Assembly: GCA_022925895.1 (NCBI GenBank) | Contig: JAKSYS010000516.1 | Location: 1 to 45,336, forward strand | DNA: 45,336 bases | Direction: 5' to 3' | Source: Fragilaria crotonensis | Taxonomy: Eukaryota > Bacillariophyta > Fragilariophyceae > Fragilariales > Fragilariaceae | Shown: positions 12,612 to 23,284 of the stretch, one piece after another | Numbering within the stretch: position 1 is the stretch's first letter | Layout of the letters: every line of letters starts with the position of its first letter | The notes under the pieces: generated by a model | Told to the model about the DNA's origin: nothing | The model's database searches: none | The model's input: the letters and a program-made list of their open reading frames with translations, nothing else | Translations under genes and position numbers: made by a program

Positions 12612-13394
12612 GGCTGCTTACCTAATGATTTCGTGACAGTACTTGTCGTTTGGGGATTTTTTCCTTATGGCCGATGCAGTTTTGAGTTTGATGTATGAGC
12701 CTTCCCGCGCACGTATCTGGTTTTGAATGATAGTGTACGTAGTCATGTTACACAAGACCTCTTGTCTGTTTGTGTAATATTGTATTTATAATGTATACTA
12801 TTCTACTTTCTGTAACCTGCACACAGTAACTGTAGTATGTCGTGTTTGCAACATGGTTTTTAAATTGTTTTCTACAGTGCTGTACGTAGCATGTACTGTT
12901 GTGTTTTACGGATGTTCGTGTTTTGAATTGCTGCGCATGAAAGATAAACTACTCCTGCATATGCATGCATGTAAATAATTTCTTTTATTGGCATTGTTCG
13001 TTAAGCACGCTTATATTGTTACATATGTACGATAAACGTGGTAAGGATGTCAGTATGTACCATGTAGGAAATCGAATTTTTATGTCCTAATAGTCCCACT
13101 ACATGATAATTTCATCTGTTGTACTGGCTGCTACATATAAAATGATGTATATAATTAATACAATTTGTTAACAAAGTGTATCCTGTGATGTCGCATTCGT
13201 TAAGTATGTGTATCTCTAAATTTTGGATGTCATGCAATTAAATCCCTTGTAGTAAATGTGTCATGTATATTAACATGCAAATGATGCACCCAATTTTCTG
13301 TTTCAAATAAGTGGTTCAATGATATATTCTGTACTGCGTACTCCAATGTATAGAATCTTTCTAGTTCCGTCCTATGTATTCCATATATAAAAAT
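12612..13394. other. AT-rich spacer inside the transposon
   Basis: About 780 bp with no supportable reading frame. It is rich in TGTA/TACA and ATGCAT words. It holds the upstream region of the minus-strand accessory gene and the downstream end of the small minus-strand frame. Confidence 0.45.
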
Positions 13395-13598
13395 TCATTG
13401 CTGTCTGTAAAGTTTGTTGCCTTGCATGTAGCATTGTAGTAAATCAATTTCATGTTTATCCATTGTCGGAATGAAGTCCCACATCGCTGTCTTGTACATA
13501 TCTTGTTTTCTTTGGTATGTCACGTACTGATTCCCACCGTGAATGTTTTCTCGCACGTTTCCCGCAAAGTTTGCGAATGCTCTCACATCATCACTCAA
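13395..13598 (-). CDS. Possible small ORF in the transposon
   Basis: A 67-codon frame ends MQGNKLYRQQ. It has no ATG at its upstream end (TTG begins the open stretch) and may continue a frame from the motif array if one base is missing near 13598. The composition (FANFAGNVREN, MWDFIPTMDKHEIDLL) looks protein-like, but no family is recognised. It lies downstream on the minus strand from the 16-bp motif array, so that array would be its promoter if it is expressed. Confidence 0.3.
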   Translation of the reverse strand: MSDDVRAFANFAGNVRENIHGGNQYVTYQRKQDMYKTAMWDFIPTMDKHEIDLLQCYMQGNKLYRQQ

Positions 13599-13621
13599 GC
13601 TCGTCGATCTTCAAAGCAATC

Positions 13622-14110
13622 GTTACCATCCAGTAACACTTGTTTTGTTGTATCTATTGTTGCCATAGTAACAAGTGCTTTGTTTTGTCCATTGTTGCCA
13701 TCCAGTAACAGGAGATTGAATACGAGGTGATAGGTACTGACGAGGATTCCTCCTTTTGAATTTGTCCTGCGTAAGTGTTGCTGTTGATTTGTTACCATCC
13801 AGTAACAATCTTTGGTTCTACACTCGCTCGATTCCAAAGTAGTGGCATTTCAACAAGCTTGTCACGCGGTTCGTTTGCTTATCTCGCCAGTGTCTGGGTG
13901 CTTTTGATTCGTTGCCATCCAGTGACGTTGATGTGTACCACAAGGGAAGAGATTGGCCACGAATCACATTCGTTGTATCCAGGCTTTGATTTGTTGCCAT
14001 CCAGTAATGATCACTTGCTGTGCAATTGAATGGCAACCGGAGGGAATCATGTTGAGATGTGTTGACATTTGTCTGCTTGCCTCAGAAGACATTCGTTGCC
14101 ATCCAGTAAC
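13622..14110. promoter_or_regulatory. Seven-copy array of 16-bp near-palindrome GTTGCCATCCAGTAAC
   Basis: Copies (allowing one or two changes) start at 13622, 13659 (2 bp shorter), 13694, 13791, 13911, 13993 and 14095. The arms GTTAC/GTAAC make it an imperfect palindrome. The last copy ends 41 bp before the ATG of the large plus-strand gene. The spacer DNA between copies is unrelated except for the first three, which lie in a ~36-bp tandem duplication. Regularly repeated palindromes upstream of a transposon gene resemble binding sites for an element-encoded or host regulator. The binding protein is unknown. Confidence 0.65.
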
Positions 14111-14151
14111 TATGTTTACCTGCACTGAACGACATTTTGTCACCAGGGATC

Positions 14152-17100
14152 ATGTCCCCATCTCCTTCGGATAACAAACAACGAGGAAAACGCTCTTCAC
14201 CACATCGGAAGAAGAGCGTGCAGCGAGACAGTGCGGGCGACCGCAAGCGCAAGGCCAAAGGTTACGAACGTGGTCGTGGTGGTGCGTCACGACGTCGCGT
14301 TTCTCGCGCTGTGTCTGATGTTGTGGGTGGCCGCACTTTCCCCGGTGAGCTCTCCCGTTACATCATTGCTGGGTACGAGAATCCCCGTGTCTTTCCTGGT
14401 GTGCCATCAACCAAAGCTGACGGCCAAACCAAGGGCAAACGCAAGGTCTTCGTCCCCAGTGGCGGACAAAGCGCCGCCGTTTTGTCCAAGGGCCTGCCGA
14501 GGCACGTATCCGCTTTTTTCACCGAGCGCTTTCTTCATTACCAGAAGGCACCGGATACTGCTTCTCTGTCTGTCGGGGGTGGTGTCCCAATTGGTGCCAA
14601 AATCTGCAAGACAACATTTGTTGCGAGTATTCACTTCGCGTTCCTTGATACGTTCGGAATTGATAACGTTACTGTGGAGCGGTGTGAACACATGCGTAGC
14701 ATCCAATACAAGACAGGAGTTGTGGTCGTCCCTCATGCTCTTGAGGTTGTTGTTCTAGACGCGGTGTTGGCACGGTCCCGAACACACCCGAAGCCACTGT
14801 GTAACACACGTGCCACTGTCGACAAGCCTGTCAAGATGCATGTCGATGACGATGCTCTCCTCGATCCATGTCATGATGCCCGTTTCAGGGCAATGGTGGT
14901 AGTCCTTCCCGAAGCTGGTGTGTTCTACTGCCACCGCGAACGCAGGAAAGCTTGCGTGGGAGTCTTGAACAGTCTCGTTCCACTGGACATGAACTGGCTT
15001 CGCACACTACGGAATGGCACTTCTCTGAAGAGGTTTGCTAAGAATGGATACATCACCCATCTCTGGGAAGGTGATGGCAACTGCATCTGGAAGTGGAAGG
15101 TCAACCGTGGGTCGCCTGCGTTCAACATACCTTGCAGTCAGTTTGCATCTTTGTCTTCCGCTGTCTTCCGCTTCAACAAATGTCGAAACAAGACTGTGTA
15201 TCACGTTCAACAATGTGCTGACGAAGATTCGCCACGTTTGCCGCCTGACTTTATTGATGGAGAGGATTGCTCTTCCACAATGAGTCGCAAAGAGCTTCGA
15301 CGATTGTACCTGATGAAGTACGTCCGGTCGCCATCGGCGCGAAGGGGTTGTCGTCATTATGTTGCGGGTTTCCTCCACCGCAACGTTGACCCAGAATCAG
15401 TTTGGGTCGTAGATGCAGAGATGGAGGGTGACGTTGATCTGAACGTATCAACACACATTCGCCACCCTAGTAAGGGGAATGATTCGGTTGCCCTTTTTCG
15501 TGATTCCATGGTTCAGGTCAGACACCTTCCTGCACTTGGTGAAAGAGCTGTTGCTCTGCTGCGAGACATACACCAGCACGCCACTTCTGTTCGTGAACGT
15601 CGAGGGTCGAGAGGCGTCAGGGGTAATCACGGTGACCACGGTTCCATGCATCCGGTTGGGACCCGAATAATGAAAGATCGCACTGGCCCCTGGAGAACTC
15701 GATATGTGACATCATCATCACCGCGCGAACAACCGGCTCTTGCAGCCTGTGTTCGTGCAGCCGCGCAGCTTGCATCGACGTCTGTTCCTGCTGTCCTCCG
15801 AGTGATGCAGGACATGGAGGATGATGCGGACCTCAAGCCTTCTGGGGGCATGGCCGGTGATGGAACATTTGCTCGCGTGGCGCACACGATGGATGTTAGT
15901 GTGGACTTGTCGAATGCATCACACTATGACGTCAACGACGCCTCGTCATCATTTGCCATCTGGACGGAAGATTCGCCGGGTACCACGAACAATTGGTATC
16001 TCGTGCTTCCTAATGTATTTGGTAAGAAAACTAGAACTGGTCGCACCTACAACGGTGTTGCGATTAAGTTGACTCATGGTACACTTATATCATGGGATGG
16101 CCGGCTGATCAGGCACGCCACATCAATAATGGACAGGAAGCCTGGTTGTCATGTTTATGGTACCTTTTTTGGTGCAAAGGCTGCAATTGTGCATTATGGC
16201 GTTCGACGTGCCATCGCTGCGGAGCGACAACGCCGTGCATACGCAATCGCGCGAAGAACTGTCGTGAACTGCGATGATGGTGAACCTATTGTTGATATAG
16301 TTCCGTCGCCTGAATCAAAAGTCATAGTGGACAGCGACGAAGTTGGCTTGGATGGCTCCGTATCTTCCGCGGAGTCGGACGATGACTCATGGATTGCTGC
16401 GTTGGGGAGTGACCTGCATCTCGGTGATGACGTACACTACGACGACGACGACAGCACTGTTGATGATGGCGTGCCTGTCTCTGATGCCGTTGAGGGCGAT
16501 CAGGTCTCCGATAGTGGAATTTGGGACGAGCCTGATATTGCTGCTTGGAGGATTCCTCGACGATCGTTACCCGAGGTGCTGGATGTTGATGATGACGAGG
16601 AGACTCATTCATCGTCACGATTGGGATCACCATCCAAATCCGGCGATGCATCCTCTGCAAAGTTGCTAAAGTCGCATGTGATTGCATCCGCTTTTGACAA
16701 GCATCTACCCGACTTGATGGCTCCAGGTACGGAATGTTGGAGTTGTGTGGCATGCCACTCACTGTGCATCGACGGTGGTGAAACTTCTTGTCGAGATGCC
16801 CTACGCTTTGTCAGCTCAGGTGGCTCCTTCCGTGGGACTGTGGATGCAAGGGAAACACGTCATCCGAATCAGATGCGCCTTACGAATCGACAGAGGTTGC
16901 AACCCTTCTGTCCATTCCTTGGAGGTTGGATTGATGGTAATCGGGTTATCATCCGTGTGTACTACCCGTACTTCCGTGTCAAAAATGGGGAGGTTGGCTC
17001 TCTCTTTGATGTCTTCCACCCACGAAAGGTCACTGCCTTCCATTTGATTCGCGCATCTCGTGTGTTGGTTCCATGTCCCCATCTCCAATTCCATTTCGAG

Positions 17101-18257
17101 GAGTTTTGGAAACTGTTGTTGCCAGAGTTCACGACGCTGAGAACTGGCATTGAGTGGGTTGATGAGGTGGCATGGTATTACATTCAGATGGTCAGGTGCA
17201 AGACAAGGTATCCGCACATCCTCTCGACTCCACCGGCCTTTGACACATGGATTTATGTCAACGACTACGATTGGGCTGAGTTCAAAAAAGCAACCTCTCA
17301 GAATGTCATGGTTGGCGTTTCCGGTGATGGTGAGGCGGATGCACGGATGGTTGCCATCGAATCCCTCACTCCCGGAACTTACCTTGGTGGGAAATGCATC
17401 TACTTCCCATCAATACGCCTACGAGAAGTCTTCGCAAGGAAATTTGAACCCTTTCTGCCTGAGGGTGCTCGAACTCATGCTGGCCAAGAGGAAAGTGATG
17501 GCTCCCTTCCCGCCCTCATGGAATTGACCATCAAAGTATCATGTACTACTTCATGGTCAAGGTGACTGACAGCGATGTCGCCCGTCGCGTGCTTCGGAAG
17601 TGCGATGACGATTCTGATGTGATGATGCGGGAGGCAAAAGGACACCATACCCAGTGGTCTCGCGAAGTAACCAGTGGGGCGCTGACGAGGTATGATGAGG
17701 ACGACGCCTTCTTCTGTTATGACCTCAACTCTGAATTGTACGACCGGCGTTTCCGTTGGTATGAACTCAGTAGGTTTGAAGCGGCGAAGGAAGTAGGTCC
17801 AACATTCCAATGGAAATCTCTTCAGAACCTGTCCAAAGCCATGCATCAGATCTTGACTTTGCGAAAGCCCCCCGGTATTCTTGGACTCAATGGGGATAGA
17901 CATGCAGCTTTGGCAACCGAAACGCTGATCGATGCCTTATGGGAAATGATGACATTCGGATTGAGGTTTGCGATGGTGTTCGACAGGATGTGTCTTTGTG
18001 TGAAAACAGCAATTCCGTGCCTGGCTTCTCCACAGGTTGGTGATCTTCTGTCTGCATTCGCATCAATGATCATAACAAGGGTGCCAGAAGTCGTTCCACG
18101 GTATGCCTTCGCCTGCGATGATGCATTCCTACTCGAGTCATTGGCACTGAACATGGTGCGCATTCTTCCCTTCAGCAATAGAGATGCTTTCGGTATCCGG
18201 GACACGTTTGCCAGGATACTGCCAAGACATGGGGTGCGACGCAGGAATGGAAGGTAG
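14152..18257 (+). CDS. Large transposon-borne protein with possible 2OG-Fe(II) dioxygenase-like core
   Basis: About 1,370 residues. The ATG at 14152 (MSPSPSDNKQRGKR) is chosen over upstream non-ATG codons. The N-terminus is basic and disordered. Around 15900-16180 lies NASHYDVNDAS, then NWYLVLPNV, then HGTLISWDGRLIRHAT and YGTFFGAK. This order (H-x-D, strand, GxxxxxDG, distal H) fits the double-stranded beta-helix of 2-oxoglutarate/Fe(II) dioxygenases of the TET/JBP kind; the usual 2OG-binding Arg is not obvious. An acidic linker (DDDDSTVDDG) and a Cys/His-rich CWSCVACHSLC follow, then a long unrecognised C-terminal half. One base is missing near 17523 (ATGGAATTG; one extra G gives GIDHQSIMYY), joining it to the frame that ends at 18257. 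The dioxygenase call is inference. Confidence 0.55.
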
Positions 18258-18318
18258 TACATTTTATATGTTAGAGGACTACATGTTTTACATTCCAAAC
18301 AAGACTTGTTCTGATGTA

Positions 18319-21300
18319 CTATGTACGTTGTCGCTTATCTGTGCTTCCTCGATGTCTGGCAGATCCCGATTCTCCATCTCCAATGGTGGCTGCCTTTCTT
18401 CGCTTTCCAACGGTGGGCTTTCGGACAGCGCTCCTGGAACCCTTACGGCGACTGCGGCGGGAAGCTGGGGATGGGGGGATGATTCTGTCCGGTCTGTGGA
18501 AACCTTCATCTCCACTTTCGTCAGACTCTGCTTTCTTCTTTGTTATGACAATTTCCTTGTACTTTTGGTGAATGAACAAGTCCCATGTTTTCGACCATTC
18601 TGTTTGGGGAAGCATCATGAAGATGTACATTGCATTCGGGATGGTCTGACCATCATTTTTGTGGACACAATCACTGAAATTGTCGGCAACTGCGACAGTC
18701 GGTCTTTTTATCGAGTCGACGTGGACAAGATAGAGAATCGGTTGGAGGCTGTTGGGGATCAAATCTAGTTGAAACTTCCGGAATATAGATCGGTCTCCCT
18801 CTTCATCTGCTTCCTCCTCGTCATCGCCAATTCCCCCGGGCTCCTCGTCATCACCATCGTCTTCACTGTCGTCACCATCGGGGAGTACCTCGTTGTATGA
18901 TTCAATGACAGCATAGAAACCAGGGTTCGGGACAGAAACCTCTTGGCCAGAATGCGGAAGTCTTATCTTGGAGCCATTCGTTACGTTGCAAAGATTGAGG
19001 AATGCATGAATGCGTGCAGGGAAGAGATCATCGTATCCATGCCATTTAACGAGAGCGTAATCATACCAGGGTTTACCATGGTAACATGGATGAGCACGAT
19101 AGATCTGACCATCCGCCGACTTGTACTCTGTATGACAATGAAGAATACGTGGAGTCGTATGGGGAAGTACATGTTTTGCAAGACATGTTGATACGTGAGA
19201 TGTCAAGTGATAGTCCTCTGGAGAGGGATCGTCAGCCTTCTTCTTCTTTGATGCATTACGCTTACAGACGATGACACCGTCAACATCTTCTTCCAAAGAG
19301 AATCTCTTGCCCTGGAGCCGATGAGTGTCAAGCATCATTGTAGGGATTTGCAACATGTCAGTTATACTTGATGCGCACTTCCGGATTGCAAGATTTTCGA
19401 TGTAACGCATGGCAGCCTGGAGTGTGAACGTTCCTTGACGCTTCTGGGTATTGCGTGTTGTATCCTTTGAGATGGTTATATGGGCAGACTCCGCATAACT
19501 ACTGTTCATAACCTCAGGAACGCCAAAGTTGAGCATGTCTTCATCCATGTGCAAGACGAGATGTGTCTTGATTGTTGTATTTCCCATGGTGCCAGAAAGT
19601 CGGGGGGCAACAAACTTCAGCGATCGCATTAGGGACGACACTGCAAGCCCAGATCGGGAGACAGATAGACGCGAGATGCGACTTTGCTTAAGCCATGCAT
19701 GCCACTCGAGCAGGGAACTCAGAAACATTTTCCAGTCCTCGACAAAATCAGGGTTGCTGAGGCTCATGTCCACTTCAACTTCTGGCGTGTGAGATGTGGG
19801 CTTTGACAACGTCGACTTCGATGAATGATGCTTCCTTCGCTTCGACATCTTTGATGACTTGAAGATTTCCGAAAAATGAGTAGTATGCAACGAGATGAGC
19901 ATGATGAATATGCAACCGGCGTACTCATGTCCGGGGATGTTGGCACCCGATGTAAAACCTTTTGTGACCGTTGTCCTGGGAACAAGTCGATCACTTTGAC
20001 GACCTACGCGCCGGTTGATGTCCAACAGCAGATTATCATACCTCTTGCCGGACTCGGATGCCTTTCCAATTTGCTTGAAGAAGGAATCAAGAACATTCTT
20101 GAACCAACCCAGGAGGATCAAGTGAAGGATCTCCCCCCTGGACATGCACCAAAAATCCCACGATTGTTGTGCGCACCAAACCTGACCGAATCGAATGCAT
20201 TGATGAGATACTGTTGTGAATTGGACTTCAACTCCAAAAACTGTCTGTTGGTGACCATTTGGTTAACTGAATGGGGAGTGCGTCTTGCATATGCCCTGGC
20301 CTTTGAATAACCGGATTTATCGGTCGGACATACACACGAACGACAAAGCTGAGCAACAGTTGAGGTCCGAGATTGGTAATGACCACAAAGAGCATCATGG
20401 CCAACCGTATCTCCAACTATGAATGGAACATAAAGGTGGAGGTGAACAGGGAAAGACTTTCCACGGTAATGGAGGTTCCATTTCAAACCAGATTCCTGGA
20501 GATCGAGATACCCAGACTCGCGCAAAATGAAGTCAATTTGAATGTGATACTCATTCAGTCGGTAGCAGGCTTCCGAAACATGGGGAGGACCCACAATGGG
20601 GAGTGGTGTATTCGGTCTGACTTCTCCAGGTTGGAAAGCACGTTCCTTGACTGGAGTTGTATTGATGAAACCCAAAACTCTCATTGCTGCGGGGGGTTTT
20701 GCGGATGTCGTGCGCCATCAGTCCATACGATACGACGATGGGTTCAAGGCTTAGCTTTCCACCACCTCCGATGTCGCAGGTCGTCTTATCAATTGCAAGC
20801 ACACATGGAAGTAACATATCTTCAGCTTTCTTTATCAGCAAGTCATATGTTTTCAGGTAGGACTTGCCTGTGTTTATGTCACCCAAAACCGAACCACATG
20901 GTCGCGCAAAAGGGTTAACATCCGGATTGTCAGGGTCATGGAATATATAGTTCTCATCCCGGTTCAGCTCAGCACACGAAAGGAAAGAATTAAAAACAGC
21001 ATGGGCACTGAAATAAACGATATCAACCTGACAGTTTGAGTATGGGAGATAAAGCTGCTTCAACATGGGGGTCAAACCTTCAAAGTCAACACGATTTTGC
21101 AACTTGCCCATGACGGTCTTTCGAGAACAGATGGGGATGTCACGAAAGGAATGTCCTCGAGAGCATGATCTGACGGCCCACTTCATCACCTCATCAAACG
21201 CAATCATCGGACATCTCAACCTCTTCAACGTCTGAAGTAGGTCCACCTGGACCTCCTCTTCCAAAGAAAACGTTTGGAGGTTGAGACCGTCATCATCATC

Positions 21301-21852
21301 TCTCTTGGACCAAGCGTCACCAAATGTATTGGGGAGAGTGAGTGGTGACTCAGAATTGTCGGAAAATGGTGCAACATTGCGGTCAGGATGGTCGGAAAAT
21401 GGTGCAACATTGCTGTCAGGATGTTCCGATTCCTCGTTGTTCAACGTGGCATCCACAGCATCGGTAAATAATTGCTCCCGGTCATCGTCCAGATCCGAAA
21501 AAGTGGAAGTACCAAAATCATCATCATCGACGGGTAGACGTGCGTAGTTATTTGACTTCAAGGACGGAGGAGCATAAGAAACACCAGTTTGACAGGTGGA
21601 AACGGGAAGGTGATCGCCACTCTGCTGTGCTTTGTTTGTCATTGTGCCGTCCAACAAACTTGGATCCCCTGAGTAATCCAAAGAACACTGAGGATGACTC
21701 GAGAAATGACGGGAGAGTCCCATTGAACCAGCAACGACATATCGACCACAGGAGAGGCATTGCTCTTTCTCTGGTGATGACATTAGAACCTTTTTTGCAT
21801 TTCTCTTGCGTGCATTCTCAATCTTACGTGAAAGTTTTGCTTGGAGACTCAT
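18319..21852 (-). CDS. Plavaka-like transposase
   Basis: This is the enzyme expected to cut and join the element ends. The ATG at 21852 opens MSLQAKLSRKIENA. A C2H2-like zinc finger follows (CLSCGRYVVAGSMGLSRH), as in Plavaka transposases. The core has LPCVLAIDKTTCDIGGGG, EPIVVSYGLMAHDIRKTP, AMRVLGFINTTPVKE and GEILHLILLGWFKNVLDSFF, matching the Plavaka pattern in which a catalytic Asp lies in the first block. The C-terminus is acidic and then strongly basic (SRRSRRKGSRSAVRK). There are two single-base frame changes. One is in a C6 run near 20687 (five C restores the frame). The other is in a G6 run near 20137 (seven or four G restores it). Length (~1,170 residues) is normal for the group. 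Whether the breaks are real decides if the element is autonomous. Confidence 0.8.
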
Positions 21853-22201
21853 GATTGTTTAGACAACAAAATTAGAATGATGAGCTGAGATGGTGAAAAA
21901 AGAGGAGCTGTCAAATCGATGAAATTAAGATATCGCGGGTCCACGGGACATGAAATGTGAAGAGTACTTGAGGGTAGGGACTCGGATGTCTTGATGAGTG
22001 CAAAAGAAACAGTGCACACGTAACATAGAAATGTACAGCGCACATCTGGATTTGTGCTACCGTACCAGGTGGTGTACCAAAAATGGAACACCAACTGGAA
22101 ATGGGGTGTATTTACACTTAAATATTACAGTGACATATAGGTATGTAGAATTTGTAACAAAATTGCCTACTTTTGTAAAATAATGTACTACGAAATACTA
22201 G

Positions 22202-22226
22202 GTGTAAAACCCGCCACCTTCTGATG
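22202..22226 (-). repeat. Right terminal inverted repeat of the large transposon
   Basis: 25 bp, exact reverse complement of 10481-10505, ending CCTTCTGATG at 22226. Confidence 0.85.
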
Positions 22227-23284
22227 TTGGTGTGCTGGCAAGCAGCATCAAATTTTCAACTGGACAAAAGCATACCTTGCATTATCTCATGCCCAGAGTC
22301 CTGGAAGGTAAATTTGTTGAATGCTTTAATCATAGCAATTGCAGAACCAAGTCATCATATATCTTGGCTGAGTCCCCAGGTCTTGTTAGAGTCGTGCTCA
22401 CTTAGCTAAGCAATCCAGGGGATGTATGCACTATTCAACAAGGAGCTGGTGGTTGTTGTTGACAGGGCTTGCCCAGAAAACTCTGATGAATCTTTTGAAC
22501 AAGCAAATTGCGAAGAACATTATGGATGTTTCCAGGTGTGATGCACTAGCATTCTTGTGGATCTCAATTGATGGACTTTTGCGCCTTTGAGGAAGCACAA
22601 GCAACGCTACAGAATTTGCACAATATTCTGATCCTCCTCCTATCTTTGTTGATATTGTTCATTCAGAAAACAGGCGACCCTTGCTTCTAAGAGCAGACTT
22701 CCACAGGAATAGTGTGTTGGCAAGGGATTTGGAGTGTTGGGTGCACTTTGGTTACTGGTGTCGCAGCCCAACAACAAGGGGACTTGTTTTTTAACATAAT
22801 TTCCGATGTTGTATGACCATTGAGAATATGATCATGAGAAGAAACCATCTTTCAATGCATGGGTGCTTCTGAAATGTGTCATTTGTATGGTCATTTGCTA
22901 CCCACCACCATCTAGTACCTTGTTGTTCCATTTATGTGGCTGCTACACCTGCATTGAATTTTATGGCAGACAATCAAATGAGTCATTATGAAGACAGAGT
23001 GGGATGACATGCTCCTAATGAATTACTTATTTAGACAGCATGCATTACACTTAGGTTAGGCTTCTTGAGAACAATGCAGGCATTGTTTTTTCCTGGTTTG
23101 TTTTTGTGCCATTCTCATCAAAAGTGCTGCAGTCATTCTACATGAGAAGTTTCCCTATGAAAACTCTCATTAAATCCCAACCTCATCTTCAATTTTATCT
23201 TCACCATATTCAGTCTCCTCCATTCATGATGAGATGATTCCTTGACAACCCAATCGGATCACTCAATAGTCAGAGTTCGCTATC
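22227..23284. other. Gene-free stretch right of the large transposon
   Basis: No frame longer than about 60 codons. The texture (old-looking, stop-rich, few GTAC words) resembles the left flank at 10140-10480, so the large element may have inserted into an older decayed transposon. I cannot name that element. Confidence 0.35.

Larger units (their letters stand above)
10481..22226. mobile_element. 11.7-kb Plavaka-like (CACTA-related) DNA transposon with three genes
   Basis: A 25-bp sequence starting CATCAGAAGGTGGCGGGTTT at 10481-10505 occurs as an exact inverted copy at 22202-22226. Sub-terminal DNA also matches in inverted orientation (CACTGTAATAT near 10570; ATATTACAGTG near 22124). Between the ends lie an accessory gene with internal tandem repeats (-), an array of 16-bp near-palindromes, a large gene with a possible dioxygenase core (+) and the transposase (-). 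The large gene and the transposase converge with 61 bp between them. Both flanks start with TT next to the repeat (or AT if the end is CAGAAGG), so a 2-bp target duplication is possible but unproven. The perfect terminal repeats suggest recent insertion. Confidence 0.8.

Noticed and set aside
13595-14036. Minus-strand open frames over the motif array reading LLDGN / YWMATNQ.
   Set aside because: They are translations of the repeated 16-mer; different copies fall in different frames, as expected for non-coding repeats.
13622-14110. CRISPR-like array.
   Set aside because: Repeats are only 16 bp, imperfect, irregularly spaced (35-120 bp) and in a eukaryotic transposon.
16322-16762. 146-codon minus-strand ORF inside the large transposon gene.
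   Set aside because: It mirrors the acidic GAC/GAT-rich linker of the plus-strand protein and has biased, low-complexity composition.
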